This document shows, one piece after another, positions 16,814 to 25,568 of a stretch of 64,000 nt of DNA. The notes below the pieces were generated by a model. It worked only from the letters and a program-made list of their open reading frames with translations. It did no database searches and was not told the DNA's origin. The stretch lies in contig JAHCIO010000019.1 of the NCBI GenBank assembly GCA_026129185.1, forward strand, positions 1 through 64,000, in the 5' to 3' direction. Source of the stretch: Promineifilum sp019695075. GTDB taxonomy: Bacteria > Chloroflexota > Anaerolineae > Promineifilales > Promineifilaceae. The translations under genes were made by a program, and so were the position numbers. The stretch's first letter is position 1. Each line of letters begins with the position of its first letter.

Positions 16814-19800
16814 TTAGGCCCGCCCTTCGACGATGGCGATCTCCTCGTCGGTCAGGCCGTAGAGCTTGTAGACGATCTGGTCGATGAGCCGGTCGGTGTG
16901 GGCGATGCGCTCGACCAGTTCGCGGTAGCGGGGGGCGTAGCGGCCGTAGACCTTCACCAGCCCGCTCAACCCATCCACCGGCCCGGCCAGGGCGCGAACG
17001 AAGGCCTTGAAGGCGGCCTCGTCCCAGGCCAGGCTTTCGTCCAGCGCGCGCGTGCTGTGGCTGTCGGCGCGGACGTAGGCGGCCAGGGCCGGGTCGGCGG
17101 CCAGGCCGGCCTCCTGTTTGCCCTTGTCGCGCAGCTTGCGGAAGGCCGCCGGGGCGGTCACGCCTTCGAGGTCGATCCAGAAGTCGGCGGTTAGGGATTG
17201 CCTCATCTGAACAAAGTCTAGGCGTCGAGTGGCCAAGTGATCCAAAGCTACGCATACATGCTTTGAGTTCACTGGCATTTCTGTACATGCTTCGAAGGTC
17301 TCGACGTATAGGCCTGAATCATCCGATAGTTGTACAGACTCCCAGTTAACCGGAATAGGGAATGCGGCTAATCGTTCCGGCTGAACTTCGTAGTATCCAT
17401 TGGCTTTCGGTGCGAACACTTTCCGGCAATAGTAATACGCTAGCCGAGAGTTGAGTAGGGCCACAACAAACCGCCCCTTTGCAACATCAGCTACAGGGAT
17501 GACGTATGAAGTATTGGATGCGTACAGGGTGTCCTGTCTCAGAGAGAAAGAGGGCTGAAACGAAACCTTGGTGGAATGAATGCGAGGCGCTTCAAAAACC
17601 GGGTAATAATCGACTGAGTCCTGAATTTCAAACCATTTATACTGTCCGGCCTTCCGTCCGAGCCAAGGTTGGGAATTGTCCCAATCATTCGGCTTCGGTT
17701 CTAGGCGTTCGCGATACAGTTCAAGGTACTCTGCAATGGCAGGATACTGAGCTAAATCGGTTCCTCGGCGGGTGAATATAAGAAACAGTTGTGGATCATC
17801 TTGGTACCACGGGTGCAGATCCTCTCCTCGAACGTACGGTTTAATCAGCAAAGCTGAGCCGGGGTCTTGCTCAATCAATCGCTGCTTGACGTGGCTGTCA
17901 ATGACAAATGCGTTATTAAGGCCGGTAGTAACGCCGCGGTATACTGAAGTTGCCATTACTACAGAGAGGGGCAGGTAGGCATTGGAACCAGCTAGAAACT
18001 CTTGTAGCTTCCCTCCAACAAAGACCCATTGCTCAGTGCCCTTTGGCACAGCGACAGACCAACTTGGACTTTGTGAGATTTCTACAAGTTCAGTCTGTTC
18101 AGCGTTTACAAACAGCAGGCTGTCCTCTGCGGTTGGCGCTCTTTTCTCTATAACGAGAATAATGGGGTAAGTCGTAGCATCTTCAAAAACCTGACGCTTG
18201 CCAAAATCCACAATCACTGCAAGGCTGCTTGTCTTGGTCAAATAATCCCGCACAGGCGCACCATAACTCAGACGACAGAATTGGCTAGAACAAATTAAGC
18301 CTAGCCTGCCTGCCTGCCTGAGCGTAGTGACTCCAAGAGCTAAGAAGTACACGTAGATATCTGCTGCGCCATGATATATTTCGCTAAACCTTGATTCGTA
18401 GAACCCTTTGTTGAGTCCACCCAGAACTTCCTGCCTCACATACGGCGGATTCCCAATCACCGCGTCAAACCCGGCTCTCTCCCCTTTCGGCCGCCCGTAG
18501 CGGTCGAAGAAGACCTCCGGGAATTCCAGTTCCCAGTGGAAGTAGTCGTTGTCGGTCGCGGCGGGGTGGTTCAGGTAGCGGGCGGCCTGCTCGGCGCTCA
18601 TCGTCGCTTCGGGCTGGCCCTGTAGCCGCAGGGCCAGGTCGCGGTACTCGGCCGCGCTCATCTCGTTGCCGAACCAGGCGCTCACCCACAGATCGGCCAG
18701 CCGCCGCCAGCGGCCAAGGTGGGCCTCGCGGATGGTCTGGTAGACCTGCTCCTTGGCATGGACGGCCTCCAGGTCTTCGGTCAGCATCGTCTCGATGGTC
18801 GCTGCCTCGCTGACGGCCTGCCCGGCGTTGGCCGTGAAGGCCGATTCGTTGAAAAGGGGCGCGGCCTCCGGCGGCTGACCGCCGGCGGCTGGCGACCGGC
18901 CGCGAATCGCCCCCGGCGGCCGGTCCAAATCCTTCAGCCACGCGCCGATGAGGCTGTCGCCGTGGCGCAAATGGTGGTCAAGGAAGCTCAGCGGCTTCGC
19001 CTCGGCCACGGTCACCAGCCACAGGCTCAGCTTGGCCAACTCCACGGCCAGTTCGTTTTTGTCCACGCCATAGATGCAAGCCTCCACGACGCGGCGCCGC
19101 CAGTAGGTCAGGTCGCTCTCTTCGGAAGGATAGGGATTAGGGGATAGGGAATAGGGGTTAGGGGTGGCGGCGGTGGTCGTTCCGTCGGCCGTCGGCGGTC
19201 GGCCGTCGGCGGTCGTCTTGCCCCCGGCCGTCGTCCACTCGGCCGTCGCCAGGGCGCGGGCGAGATAGTCGGTCGCGTCCACCAGGAAGTGGCCCGACCC
19301 CATCGCCGGGTCGAGGATGTTCAGGGCCAGAATCTCGGCCTCGAACCGCCGCGCGGCAACGGCCCGGTGCGGCTCTGGCCCGTGGGTCTTGGCCCCCGGC
19401 GCGTCCCCGGCGTGGGCTTCTTCCGCCCGCCGGCGCGCCTCGGCCACCAGCGGCCCCAGCGTCTGCTCGACGATGTACTTGACGATGGCGTCGGGCGTGT
19501 AGTAGCTGCCGGTGGCCTTGCGCTCGCCCTTGTCCGTGGCCAGATACAGCTCGCCCGGCGCTTTCGTCTCGATGGTCTTGGCCTTGCCGCGCTCGCGGGC
19601 CGGCAGCCACGTCTCCTTGCCGCCGCGCCGCACGGTGACCAGCGCTTCGGCGGCGACGCTGACCTTATATTCCAACAGCCCCTCGTAGATGGAGCCGAGC
19701 TGGCGCACGCCCAGCGTGCGATAGTCAACCGGCTCATAGCCGGCGAAATTGCCTTTGTCGTCGGTCTTGCGCCGCCGGGCCAAATAGTCGAGCGCCCGGA

Positions 19801-21001
19801 CGAGGTGGCGGTCGCCGACGAACTTCTGCTCCAGGAAGGCGTGGCGCTGCGGGTCGAACAAGCCGCCGTTATAGCGGGGCACGCCCAGGAAGGCGTTCAG
19901 GTCGCTGTCGTCGCCGTTGATGACGGCGAACAACTCGGCCAGGTGGCCCCAATGCCGCCGGGTCATCGTCGGCTGGCTATCGACGGTGTGGTTGTCCACT
20001 TGCCGCGCCGCGACCTTGGCCAGTTCGGTCAGGCTGCGCTCGACGTAGGCCGGGTTGCGCATGGGCAGCAGGCCGCGGCTCTCGCCAAAGAAGAGGAACA
20101 GCAGCCGGTAGAGTAGCAGCAGGCTGTGGCGATAGACGGCGTCGCGGTCGGCCGGGTCGTTGGCGTCCAGCCCGTTGGCCGCCGGGGCAAAGAAGCCGAT
20201 GATGAGCTGTTCCAGGGCCTTGTAGGCGTTGTCGCGCAGGTCGCTTTCCAGGGCGACGGCGTAGGTGCGGCTGCCGCGCAGCACGTCGTCGAGGCGGCGC
20301 GCGCCGGTCGGGCCGGGGCGGAAAGCGTCCTGGCCGAAGAGGACAGCGAAGTAGTTGACCACGGCCAGGGCTTGCCGCTCGTCGGCCGCGGTCAGGGCGT
20401 CGAGCAGATCGACCTCGAAGAAGACGTCGAGCTTGTAGCTGGTATCGCGCTGCACGAGCCGCCAGACGCGGCCGTTGGCGACGATGCCCCAATGGACGCC
20501 GGTCGACTTCAGGTAGTAGTCGATCTGGAACATGGGGTTGTTGTTGTCGAAGGTGGGCGCGCCGGCCGTCTTCTTGCTCAGGTTGACCGGCCAGGCCTTA
20601 ACCTCGCCGATGGCCAGGGCGTGGCGGGCGTATTCGTCGGTGCGCTGGTCGGCCACGGCGGCGCGGCGGGCGTCGTCGTCGGCAAAGAAGACGTAGTCGG
20701 GCTTCTTGATGCCCCGGTCGAGGCCGGGCACGGCGGCCTGCGGCTCCCAGACGTGGCCGAGTTGGCCAAGGATGGGCTTGATCCAGCGCTCCTCAAGCTG
20801 GGCCTCGCTGTAGGCCGGCAACTGGGCCTGTTCCTGGGCATAGAGCGCCCGCAGAAAGGCCAACAGGCCGGCCGCGCGCGCCTGGGTCTTCTCCCAGACC
20901 GGCTCGCGGCGCAGAATCTCCTCCAGATAGTGATCGGAGAAGAGGCCGTGGTTGCGGTGGCCCTTGCCCAGTCCGAGCGTCAATTGCCGCGCGTCGCTCA
21001 T
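16814..21001 (-). CDS. Type IIG restriction-modification enzyme (Eco57I-like)
   Basis: A 1395-residue single-chain nuclease/methyltransferase. The N-terminal third holds a PD-(D/E)xK-like centre (KPDYVFFADDD, then AIGEVKAW with ExK). The middle has the N6-adenine methylase motif I ILDPAMGSGHFLV (Asp564) and motif IV NPPY in FDAVIGNPPYVRQE. The C-terminal third, more A/T-rich, should hold target recognition (REDLHPWYQ-like and YYCRKVFAPKANGYYEVQPE segments). Such enzymes methylate one strand and cut at a distance. No separate specificity, helicase or methylase gene lies beside it. A low-complexity insert (about residues 607-642) includes PNPYSLSPNPYP encoded by a TTAGGG-type repeat. Confidence 0.9.
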   Translation of the reverse strand: MSDARQLTLGLGKGHRNHGLFSDHYLEEILRREPVWEKTQARAAGLLAFLRALYAQEQAQLPAYSEAQLEERWIKPILGQLGHVWEPQAAVPGLDRGIKKPDYVFFADDDARRAAVADQRTDEYARHALAIGEVKAWPVNLSKKTAGAPTFDNNNPMFQIDYYLKSTGVHWGIVANGRVWRLVQRDTSYKLDVFFEVDLLDALTAADERQALAVVNYFAVLFGQDAFRPGPTGARRLDDVLRGSRTYAVALESDLRDNAYKALEQLIIGFFAPAANGLDANDPADRDAVYRHSLLLLYRLLFLFFGESRGLLPMRNPAYVERSLTELAKVAARQVDNHTVDSQPTMTRRHWGHLAELFAVINGDDSDLNAFLGVPRYNGGLFDPQRHAFLEQKFVGDRHLVRALDYLARRRKTDDKGNFAGYEPVDYRTLGVRQLGSIYEGLLEYKVSVAAEALVTVRRGGKETWLPARERGKAKTIETKAPGELYLATDKGERKATGSYYTPDAIVKYIVEQTLGPLVAEARRRAEEAHAGDAPGAKTHGPEPHRAVAARRFEAEILALNILDPAMGSGHFLVDATDYLARALATAEWTTAGGKTTADGRPPTADGTTTAATPNPYSLSPNPYPSEESDLTYWRRRVVEACIYGVDKNELAVELAKLSLWLVTVAEAKPLSFLDHHLRHGDSLIGAWLKDLDRPPGAIRGRSPAAGGQPPEAAPLFNESAFTANAGQAVSEAATIETMLTEDLEAVHAKEQVYQTIREAHLGRWRRLADLWVSAWFGNEMSAAEYRDLALRLQGQPEATMSAEQAARYLNHPAATDNDYFHWELEFPEVFFDRYGRPKGERAGFDAVIGNPPYVRQEVLGGLNKGFYESRFSEIYHGAADIYVYFLALGVTTLRQAGRLGLICSSQFCRLSYGAPVRDYLTKTSSLAVIVDFGKRQVFEDATTYPIILVIEKRAPTAEDSLLFVNAEQTELVEISQSPSWSVAVPKGTEQWVFVGGKLQEFLAGSNAYLPLSVVMATSVYRGVTTGLNNAFVIDSHVKQRLIEQDPGSALLIKPYVRGEDLHPWYQDDPQLFLIFTRRGTDLAQYPAIAEYLELYRERLEPKPNDWDNSQPWLGRKAGQYKWFEIQDSVDYYPVFEAPRIHSTKVSFQPSFSLRQDTLYASNTSYVIPVADVAKGRFVVALLNSRLAYYYCRKVFAPKANGYYEVQPERLAAFPIPVNWESVQLSDDSGLYVETFEACTEMPVNSKHVCVALDHLATRRLDFVQMRQSLTADFWIDLEGVTAPAAFRKLRDKGKQEAGLAADPALAAYVRADSHSTRALDESLAWDEAAFKAFVRALAGPVDGLSGLVKVYGRYAPRYRELVERIAHTDRLIDQIVYKLYGLTDEEIAIVEGRA
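19127..19165. repeat. TTAGGG-type repeat inside the type IIG gene
   Basis: GGATAGGGATTAGGGGATAG continuing to GGGTTAGGGG lies in frame and encodes TPNPYSLSPNPYP on the minus strand. Next to it (19166-19228) a GTCGGCGGTCGGCC-type repeat encodes a Thr/Ala/Gly/Asp-rich stretch. Both sit between methylase motif I and the DLTYWRRR block. Confidence 0.75.
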
Positions 21002-21011
21002 GTGTCCGTCC

Positions 21012-21085
21012 GTGGTCAGGGGTTAGGGATTAGGTTCCAGGAAGAGCGCTCTTCCCTAGTCCCTAATCCCTAATCCCTACTCCCC
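21012..21085. repeat. TTAGGG/CCAGGG palindrome between holA and the type IIG gene
   Basis: The arms GGGTTAGGGATTAGGTTCCA and CCTAGTCCCTAATCCC face each other around the perfect palindrome GGAAGAGCGCTCTTCC (21040-21055). The right arm provides the last codons and TAG stop of holA. Confidence 0.8.
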
Positions 21086-22029
21086 ACTCCTGCAATCAAC
21101 AAATGCAGCGCCGTCACCAGATCGGTCTGCCCCGTTTTGGCCTGCATGTCGATGTCCAGCAGGCGGTGGTAGATTTGCTCCAGCTGGGCCATGCTGAAGC
21201 CGGCGGCCTGGCGGGCCAGCTTCTCAGCCACGAACGGCCGCAGCTTCAGTTGTTGGGCGATGCCCGCGGCCCGCTCGCCCGATTCCAGCAGCGACTTGGT
21301 TTGCAGCAGCAGCCGGAACTGGCGGATGAACATGGAGAACAGGTAGAACGGCTCCGCGCCGGCGTTGAGCTTCTCCTGGAACAGCACCGCCACGCGGGCC
21401 GACTGCCGGCCGCCCAGCGCATCGACAAGGTCCCAGATCTCCGCCTCGCTGCTATAGGGCGACAGCAAGGCCACATCCTCGGCCGTGATCGTCCCCTCCG
21501 GCCCGACGTAGAGCAGCAGCTTCTCGACCTCGTTGCCCAGCGCGGCCAGGTCGCTGCCGACGTTGGCGGCCAGGGCCTGCACTGCCGCCGGGGCGATGCG
21601 CCCGCCGCGTTCGGCCACGTGGCCGCGCAGCCAGCGCTCCAGGTCGTTGCCCTCCGGCTGGTCGAAGCGCTTGACGCGGCCGGTCTTGTCCTTGTCGATC
21701 AGTTGCAGCAGGCGGTGGTTGGGCGGCAGCGCGTCGGCCTCCAGGAAGAATAGCCGCGTCGTGGCCGGCAGGGTCGGCAGATAGGCCGCCAGCCGGTCGA
21801 GGAAGGCCTTGTCCACCCCGGCGGCGAACAGCCCCTCGACGATGACCACGCGCACGCGGGCCAGGAAGGGCACGGCGTCGCAGGCCCCTTGCAGCTCGTT
21901 GAACGTCACCTTGCCCGACAGCCGCGTCGTGTTGAGCGAGACCATGTCGGCGTCGCCCTCCTTGGCCAGCAGCCCGGCCAGGAACTCGTGCTGCGAGAAG
22001 GTGTCTTTGCCGTGGAAGAGGTAGTACAT
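21070..22029 (-). CDS. holA: DNA polymerase III delta subunit
   Basis: Clamp-loader delta subunit of 319 residues that opens the sliding clamp. Family features: MYYLFHGKDTFSQHEFLAGL at the start, VRVVIVEGLF, LPATTRLFFLEAD, the helical AVQALAANVGSDLAALGNEVEKL block, ALGGRQSARVAVLFQEKL and a C-terminal three-helix collar with RLLLQTKSLLESG. The length is typical. The start is fixed by the hydrophobic first strand. The last residues SRD and the TAG come from a repeat. Upstream lies a heptamer repeat array rather than an obvious promoter. Confidence 0.93.
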   Translation of the reverse strand: MYYLFHGKDTFSQHEFLAGLLAKEGDADMVSLNTTRLSGKVTFNELQGACDAVPFLARVRVVIVEGLFAAGVDKAFLDRLAAYLPTLPATTRLFFLEADALPPNHRLLQLIDKDKTGRVKRFDQPEGNDLERWLRGHVAERGGRIAPAAVQALAANVGSDLAALGNEVEKLLLYVGPEGTITAEDVALLSPYSSEAEIWDLVDALGGRQSARVAVLFQEKLNAGAEPFYLFSMFIRQFRLLLQTKSLLESGERAAGIAQQLKLRPFVAEKLARQAAGFSMAQLEQIYHRLLDIDMQAKTGQTDLVTALHLLIAGVGSRD

Positions 22030-22262
<233 letters not shown>

Positions 22263-22263
22263 T

Positions 22264-22854
22264 CTATTCCCCGCCCACCGTCCGCACGAAGTACGACTTC
22301 GGCGGCAGGGCGCTGTTGCCGGCCGTCAGCAACAGCTGGAACAGCCGCGCCACGGGGGAGACGGCCACGGGCTGGACAGAGACGATCTCCAGGTCGGCGA
22401 TGTCGCCGTCAACGGTGTAGCGTTCTTGCAGCGTCAGGCCCAGCGGCCGGCCGACGATGAGCGCGGCGACGACGGCCAGGATGGCCCCCGGCAGGGCGTT
22501 GAAGGCGGCGGTCAGGGAACGGCCGCGGTCGTCGCCGGGGGGCATGCGCCGCTGCTCCCAGGTCAGCGCCGCCTGCGCCGCCAGCGTGGCCAGCGTCGCC
22601 GTGGTCACCAGCACCGTGCCGCAGTTGGGGTGGACGGCCAGTTGCCGCTCGCCCGCCCGCAGCCGGCGCTGGGCCTCGGCCGCCGCCGCGCGCACCTCGT
22701 CGGGCGTCACCTCGCCATAGATGTTCAGGTGGAAGCCGCGGTGGTCGGAGTTGCCCTGGGCGCTGAAGCGCTTGTGGCTCTCCGAGAGGACGTGGATGGT
22801 GGCGTGTTCCAGGCCGTGGTTGCGGCGGATGCGGTTGACGGTGCGGGTGATCAT
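22264..22854 (-). CDS. DUF6391-like membrane protein
   Basis: About 196 residues. It starts MITRTVNRIRRNHGLEHATI, the conserved opening of this family, followed by SAQGNSDHRGFHLNIYG and HPNCGTVLVTTATLATLAAQ. Two hydrophobic stretches (about residues 83-100 and 130-150, ALPGAILAVVAALIVGRPLG) suggest membrane insertion. The function is not known to me. The ATG at 22854 is chosen because homologous sequence begins there; an upstream start at 22935 would overlap the OsmC gene in another frame. It follows the OsmC gene by 14 bp on the same strand. Confidence 0.75.
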   Translation of the reverse strand: MITRTVNRIRRNHGLEHATIHVLSESHKRFSAQGNSDHRGFHLNIYGEVTPDEVRAAAAEAQRRLRAGERQLAVHPNCGTVLVTTATLATLAAQAALTWEQRRMPPGDDRGRSLTAAFNALPGAILAVVAALIVGRPLGLTLQERYTVDGDIADLEIVSVQPVAVSPVARLFQLLLTAGNSALPPKSYFVRTVGGE

Positions 22855-22868
22855 CGTTGGGCCTCGGC

Positions 22869-23291
22869 CTAGCCGACCAGCTTGGCGTTGAGGACGATCT
22901 CCGGCCCGCCTGCCAGCGCCTTGGACACAGGGCACTTGGCCTTGGCCTCGGCGGCGTACTCCTGGAAGGCGGCCTCGTCCAGCCCGGGCACGACCGCCTC
23001 TACGTCAAGGTTGATGCGCGCGATGGTCGGCCCGTCCTCCAGATGGACGGACGCCCGCGTGTCGATGGCGGTCGGGGGGACTTTGTTGCGCGTCAGGATG
23101 GCGGCGAGGAACATGCTGTAGCAACCGGCGTGGGCCGCGCCGATCAGTTCTTCGGGGTTCGTGCCGCCGCCGTCGGCGAAGCGGTCGGCCCAGGTGTATG
23201 GCCCCTCAAACGCGCCGCTCTCGACCTTCAACGTGCCCGCGCCTTCCTTCAACGTGCCCTGCCAGTGGGCATCTGCGTGACGAATCGACAT
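22869..23291 (-). CDS. OsmC-family peroxiredoxin
   Basis: A 140-residue thiol peroxidase of the OsmC/Ohr family, which reduces organic hydroperoxides. The two redox Cys are present: HAGCYSMFLAAIL (peroxidatic) and KCPVSKALAGGPEI (resolving). GGGTNPEELIGAAHAGC is the characteristic central block. The N-terminus (MSIRHADAHWQGTLKEG) resembles OsmC rather than Ohr. It heads a short unit with the DUF6391 gene. No regulator (OhrR or PerR) is adjacent. Confidence 0.93.
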   Translation of the reverse strand: MSIRHADAHWQGTLKEGAGTLKVESGAFEGPYTWADRFADGGGTNPEELIGAAHAGCYSMFLAAILTRNKVPPTAIDTRASVHLEDGPTIARINLDVEAVVPGLDEAAFQEYAAEAKAKCPVSKALAGGPEIVLNAKLVG

Positions 23292-23401
23292 GAGTGATAG
23301 ACTCTCCTTTGATGGGATCGGGAGCGGCCGGCGGTTCCGGCCGCTGGGGGGATATTAGCAGACGTGGAGGGAATGGGGCAAACGGGGGGGAGTGGACGCC
23401 C

Positions 23402-24826
23402 CTAGCGCGGTTGGCCCCGCCCGCCCGCCCGCCGCGCGCGCATGTTCTTGCCGCGGTAGCTGGGCGCTTCGATGACGAAGAAGGTGCAGCGGATGCCGTC
23501 GAGCATGCGCGAGGCCAGGCGCGGGTCGAGTTCTTCGATGGGCACGGCCGTGGTGATGACCGTGGGCAGGCGAGCGCTGTAGCGGTAGTTGAACAACTGG
23601 TAGAGCTTCTCGCGCGCCCAGGCCGTGGCGCTCTCCGTGCCCAGGTCGTCGAGCACCAGGAAGGGGGCCGACTTGACCTCGTCGAAGCGCTTGTCCAGAC
23701 GCACGTTGCTGCTGGGGTTGAATGTCGCCCGCAGGTGGTCGAGCAGGTCGGGCACGACGACGAAGAGCACCGGCTCGCCGGCGTTGGCGCGGGCGTTGGC
23801 GATGGCCGCGGCCAGGTGGGTCTTGCCGTTGCCATAGGCGACGCTGTTGAAGACGAGCCAATCCCGCGGCTCCTCAGAGAAGGCCACGGCCAGTTCCAGC
23901 GCCCGGCGCAGGTTCTCGCCCTGCGGCCGGGGCAGTTCGTTCTCGCGCAGGTCGAAGGTGTCGAAGGTCTTGTCGCCGTGCAGGTTCAGCGTCGAGAGGT
24001 CCGATTGCTCGTCGCCCACGCCGGCGCGGCGGAAGTCCGGCGCGGCGATGTGGACGATCTGCGCCAGGCTGGGATCGACCATGCGCGAGCGCACGCGAAT
24101 CTCAATGGCCTCCAATTCCAGGTTGGTGGTGATGACCGTCGGGAGCTTGGCATTGTAGCGGTAGTTGAGGATCTGGTAGAGCTTCTCCTGCGCCCACTCG
24201 CTGTTGGTCTGCGTGCCCAGGTCGTCGAGGATGAGCAGGGGGCTGTTGCGCACCTGGTCGAAGCGTTCGTCGTAGCTGACCGTGGACTCCGGGTTGAACG
24301 TCGCCCGGAGGTGATCGAGCAGGTCAGGCGTGTTGACGAACAGCACCGGCTGCCCGTGGCTCAGACGGGCGTTGGCGATGGCCGCGGCCAGGTGGGTCTT
24401 GCCGCAGCCATAGCCGCCCTTCAGCACCAACCAGCCCACGGGCGCGGCGGAATAGGCCCGCGCGCTCTCGAAGGCCATGCGCAGGTTGCGCTGCTTGGTG
24501 GCGGTCATGCCGTGGCCGTCGGGGATGAAGCTCTCGAACGTGCAGTCGGCCAGCGCGCCGATCTGGCTCAGGCGCAGCAGGCCGTCGAGTTGGGCGGCCT
24601 GCTGCTCGGCGGCGCGGCAGACGCAGGCCACGGCGCGGCCGAAGCCGGGCTGCCCCGGGGCCACGTCGGGCATGACGTAGCCCAGCCCCTCGCAGAAGGG
24701 GCAGTCGGGCTTGCCAATGCCGCCGTCGTCGCGCTCGGCCGGCGGCTCAGCGCTGGACGATGTCGTCATACTCAGACGGGACTTGCCGTTGGAGGTTCCG
24801 TTGAGCATCTCGTTGACCCAGGGCAT
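23402..24826 (-). CDS. DnaC/DnaI-like helicase loader with two tandem AAA+ domains
   Basis: About 474 residues. The N-terminus carries a four-Cys zinc knuckle (Cys42, Cys45, Cys68, Cys70). AAA+ domain 1 has Walker A GGYGCGKT (137-144), LLILDDLGTQ (Walker B) and TVITTNLELE (sensor). Domain 2 repeats the same order (AYGNGKTHLAAAIANARANA, FLVLDDLGTE, TVITTAVPIEE), but its P-loop has Ala for the first Gly. The domains share long identical words, e.g. DLLDHLRATFNP, so they arose by duplication. Expected role: load or recruit DnaB, as DnaI does. It overlaps the DnaD-like gene. GGAGGGGAG supports 24826; an ATG at 24769 is the alternative. Confidence 0.85.
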   Translation of the reverse strand: MPWVNEMLNGTSNGKSRLSMTTSSSAEPPAERDDGGIGKPDCPFCEGLGYVMPDVAPGQPGFGRAVACVCRAAEQQAAQLDGLLRLSQIGALADCTFESFIPDGHGMTATKQRNLRMAFESARAYSAAPVGWLVLKGGYGCGKTHLAAAIANARLSHGQPVLFVNTPDLLDHLRATFNPESTVSYDERFDQVRNSPLLILDDLGTQTNSEWAQEKLYQILNYRYNAKLPTVITTNLELEAIEIRVRSRMVDPSLAQIVHIAAPDFRRAGVGDEQSDLSTLNLHGDKTFDTFDLRENELPRPQGENLRRALELAVAFSEEPRDWLVFNSVAYGNGKTHLAAAIANARANAGEPVLFVVVPDLLDHLRATFNPSSNVRLDKRFDEVKSAPFLVLDDLGTESATAWAREKLYQLFNYRYSARLPTVITTAVPIEELDPRLASRMLDGIRCTFFVIEAPSYRGKNMRARRAGGRGQPR

Positions 24827-25475
24827 CCTTTCTCCCCTCCACGCGCCAGCGCTCCAGGATACTCTGGACATAGCGCCAGCGGCGAACGTTGTTGGTGACG
24901 GCCAGCTTGATGGCCTCCTCGATCCAGCGCGGCGGGTAGGTCTTCTCCGCCTCGCGCAATTCGTCGGCGATCATCGGCGTCAGCGCGCCGATGTTCTGCT
25001 CATAGAGGACGAAGATATTGGGTCGCTCGATGAGCAGGGTGATGGGCTGCTCGTCGTCGGGCGAGGGCCGCCACTCGCCGCGGCTGATGCCCTCGACGGC
25101 GGCGCGGCCCTTCTCAGTATTCAGGAAGTACAACTCCATCTGGCCGTCGCCGCCCTCCACCTCAACCTTCAGGAACGTGCCCCGCGCCAAGGCCCGCTCG
25201 ATGCCGTCCAGCAGCGCATCGACGCCGCTCTGGATGCTGGCCTCGCCCATCGCCTTCAGCAGCAGCGGGTCGCTCATGAAGTCGGTCAGGCGCAGATAGC
25301 GCACCGCGCCCTCGCGCTGGCCCAGCGCCCAGAAGGCATAGAGCGTCACCTTTAGCTCGGCCATGTGGTCGATGAGCGGCAGCAGGTCGCTGAAGAACAG
25401 GTTGGGGATGGGCGTCGCCCGGCGCATGCCGTCGGGGAAGCCGGCGAAGCCCTGCATGGAAGTCCGTGTCGTCAT
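24747..25475 (-). CDS. DnaD-domain replication initiation protein
   Basis: A 242-residue protein. The N-terminal 130 residues look like a winged-helix DnaD N-domain (IPNLFFSDLLPLIDHMAELK, YAFWALGQREGAVRYLRLTD). The C-terminal DnaD_2 domain is clear: NIFVLYEQNIGALTPMIADE, then WIEEAIKLAVTNNVRRWRYV and QSILERW. In Firmicutes DnaD brings the DnaB-type helicase and its loader DnaI to origins and stalled forks. Here it is followed by the DnaC/DnaI-like gene and preceded by dnaB on the same strand, which supports the same job. Confidence 0.9.
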   Translation of the reverse strand: MTTRTSMQGFAGFPDGMRRATPIPNLFFSDLLPLIDHMAELKVTLYAFWALGQREGAVRYLRLTDFMSDPLLLKAMGEASIQSGVDALLDGIERALARGTFLKVEVEGGDGQMELYFLNTEKGRAAVEGISRGEWRPSPDDEQPITLLIERPNIFVLYEQNIGALTPMIADELREAEKTYPPRWIEEAIKLAVTNNVRRWRYVQSILERWRVEGRKDALGQRDAQRNLQRQVPSEYDDIVQR

Positions 25476-25484
25476 GGCGTCCTC

Positions 25485-25568
25485 TTGTAGGGCGGGTTCG
25501 TAACCCGCCCTCTACCGCTTGTCGATGAAAATTGCGAAGCAGGGGCGGGTTGCCAACCCACCCTACAA
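25485..25568. repeat. GGGCGGGTT palindrome pair overlapping the dnaB stop
   Basis: TTGTAGGGCGGGTT (25485-25498) and AACCCACCCTACAA (25555-25568) are inverted copies with one mismatch. Inside are further AACCCGCCC and GGGGCGGGTT words. The right copy contains the TAG stop codon of dnaB. The same family is in thiD (32050-32080), and a weak copy lies at 39185-39202. Confidence 0.85.
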
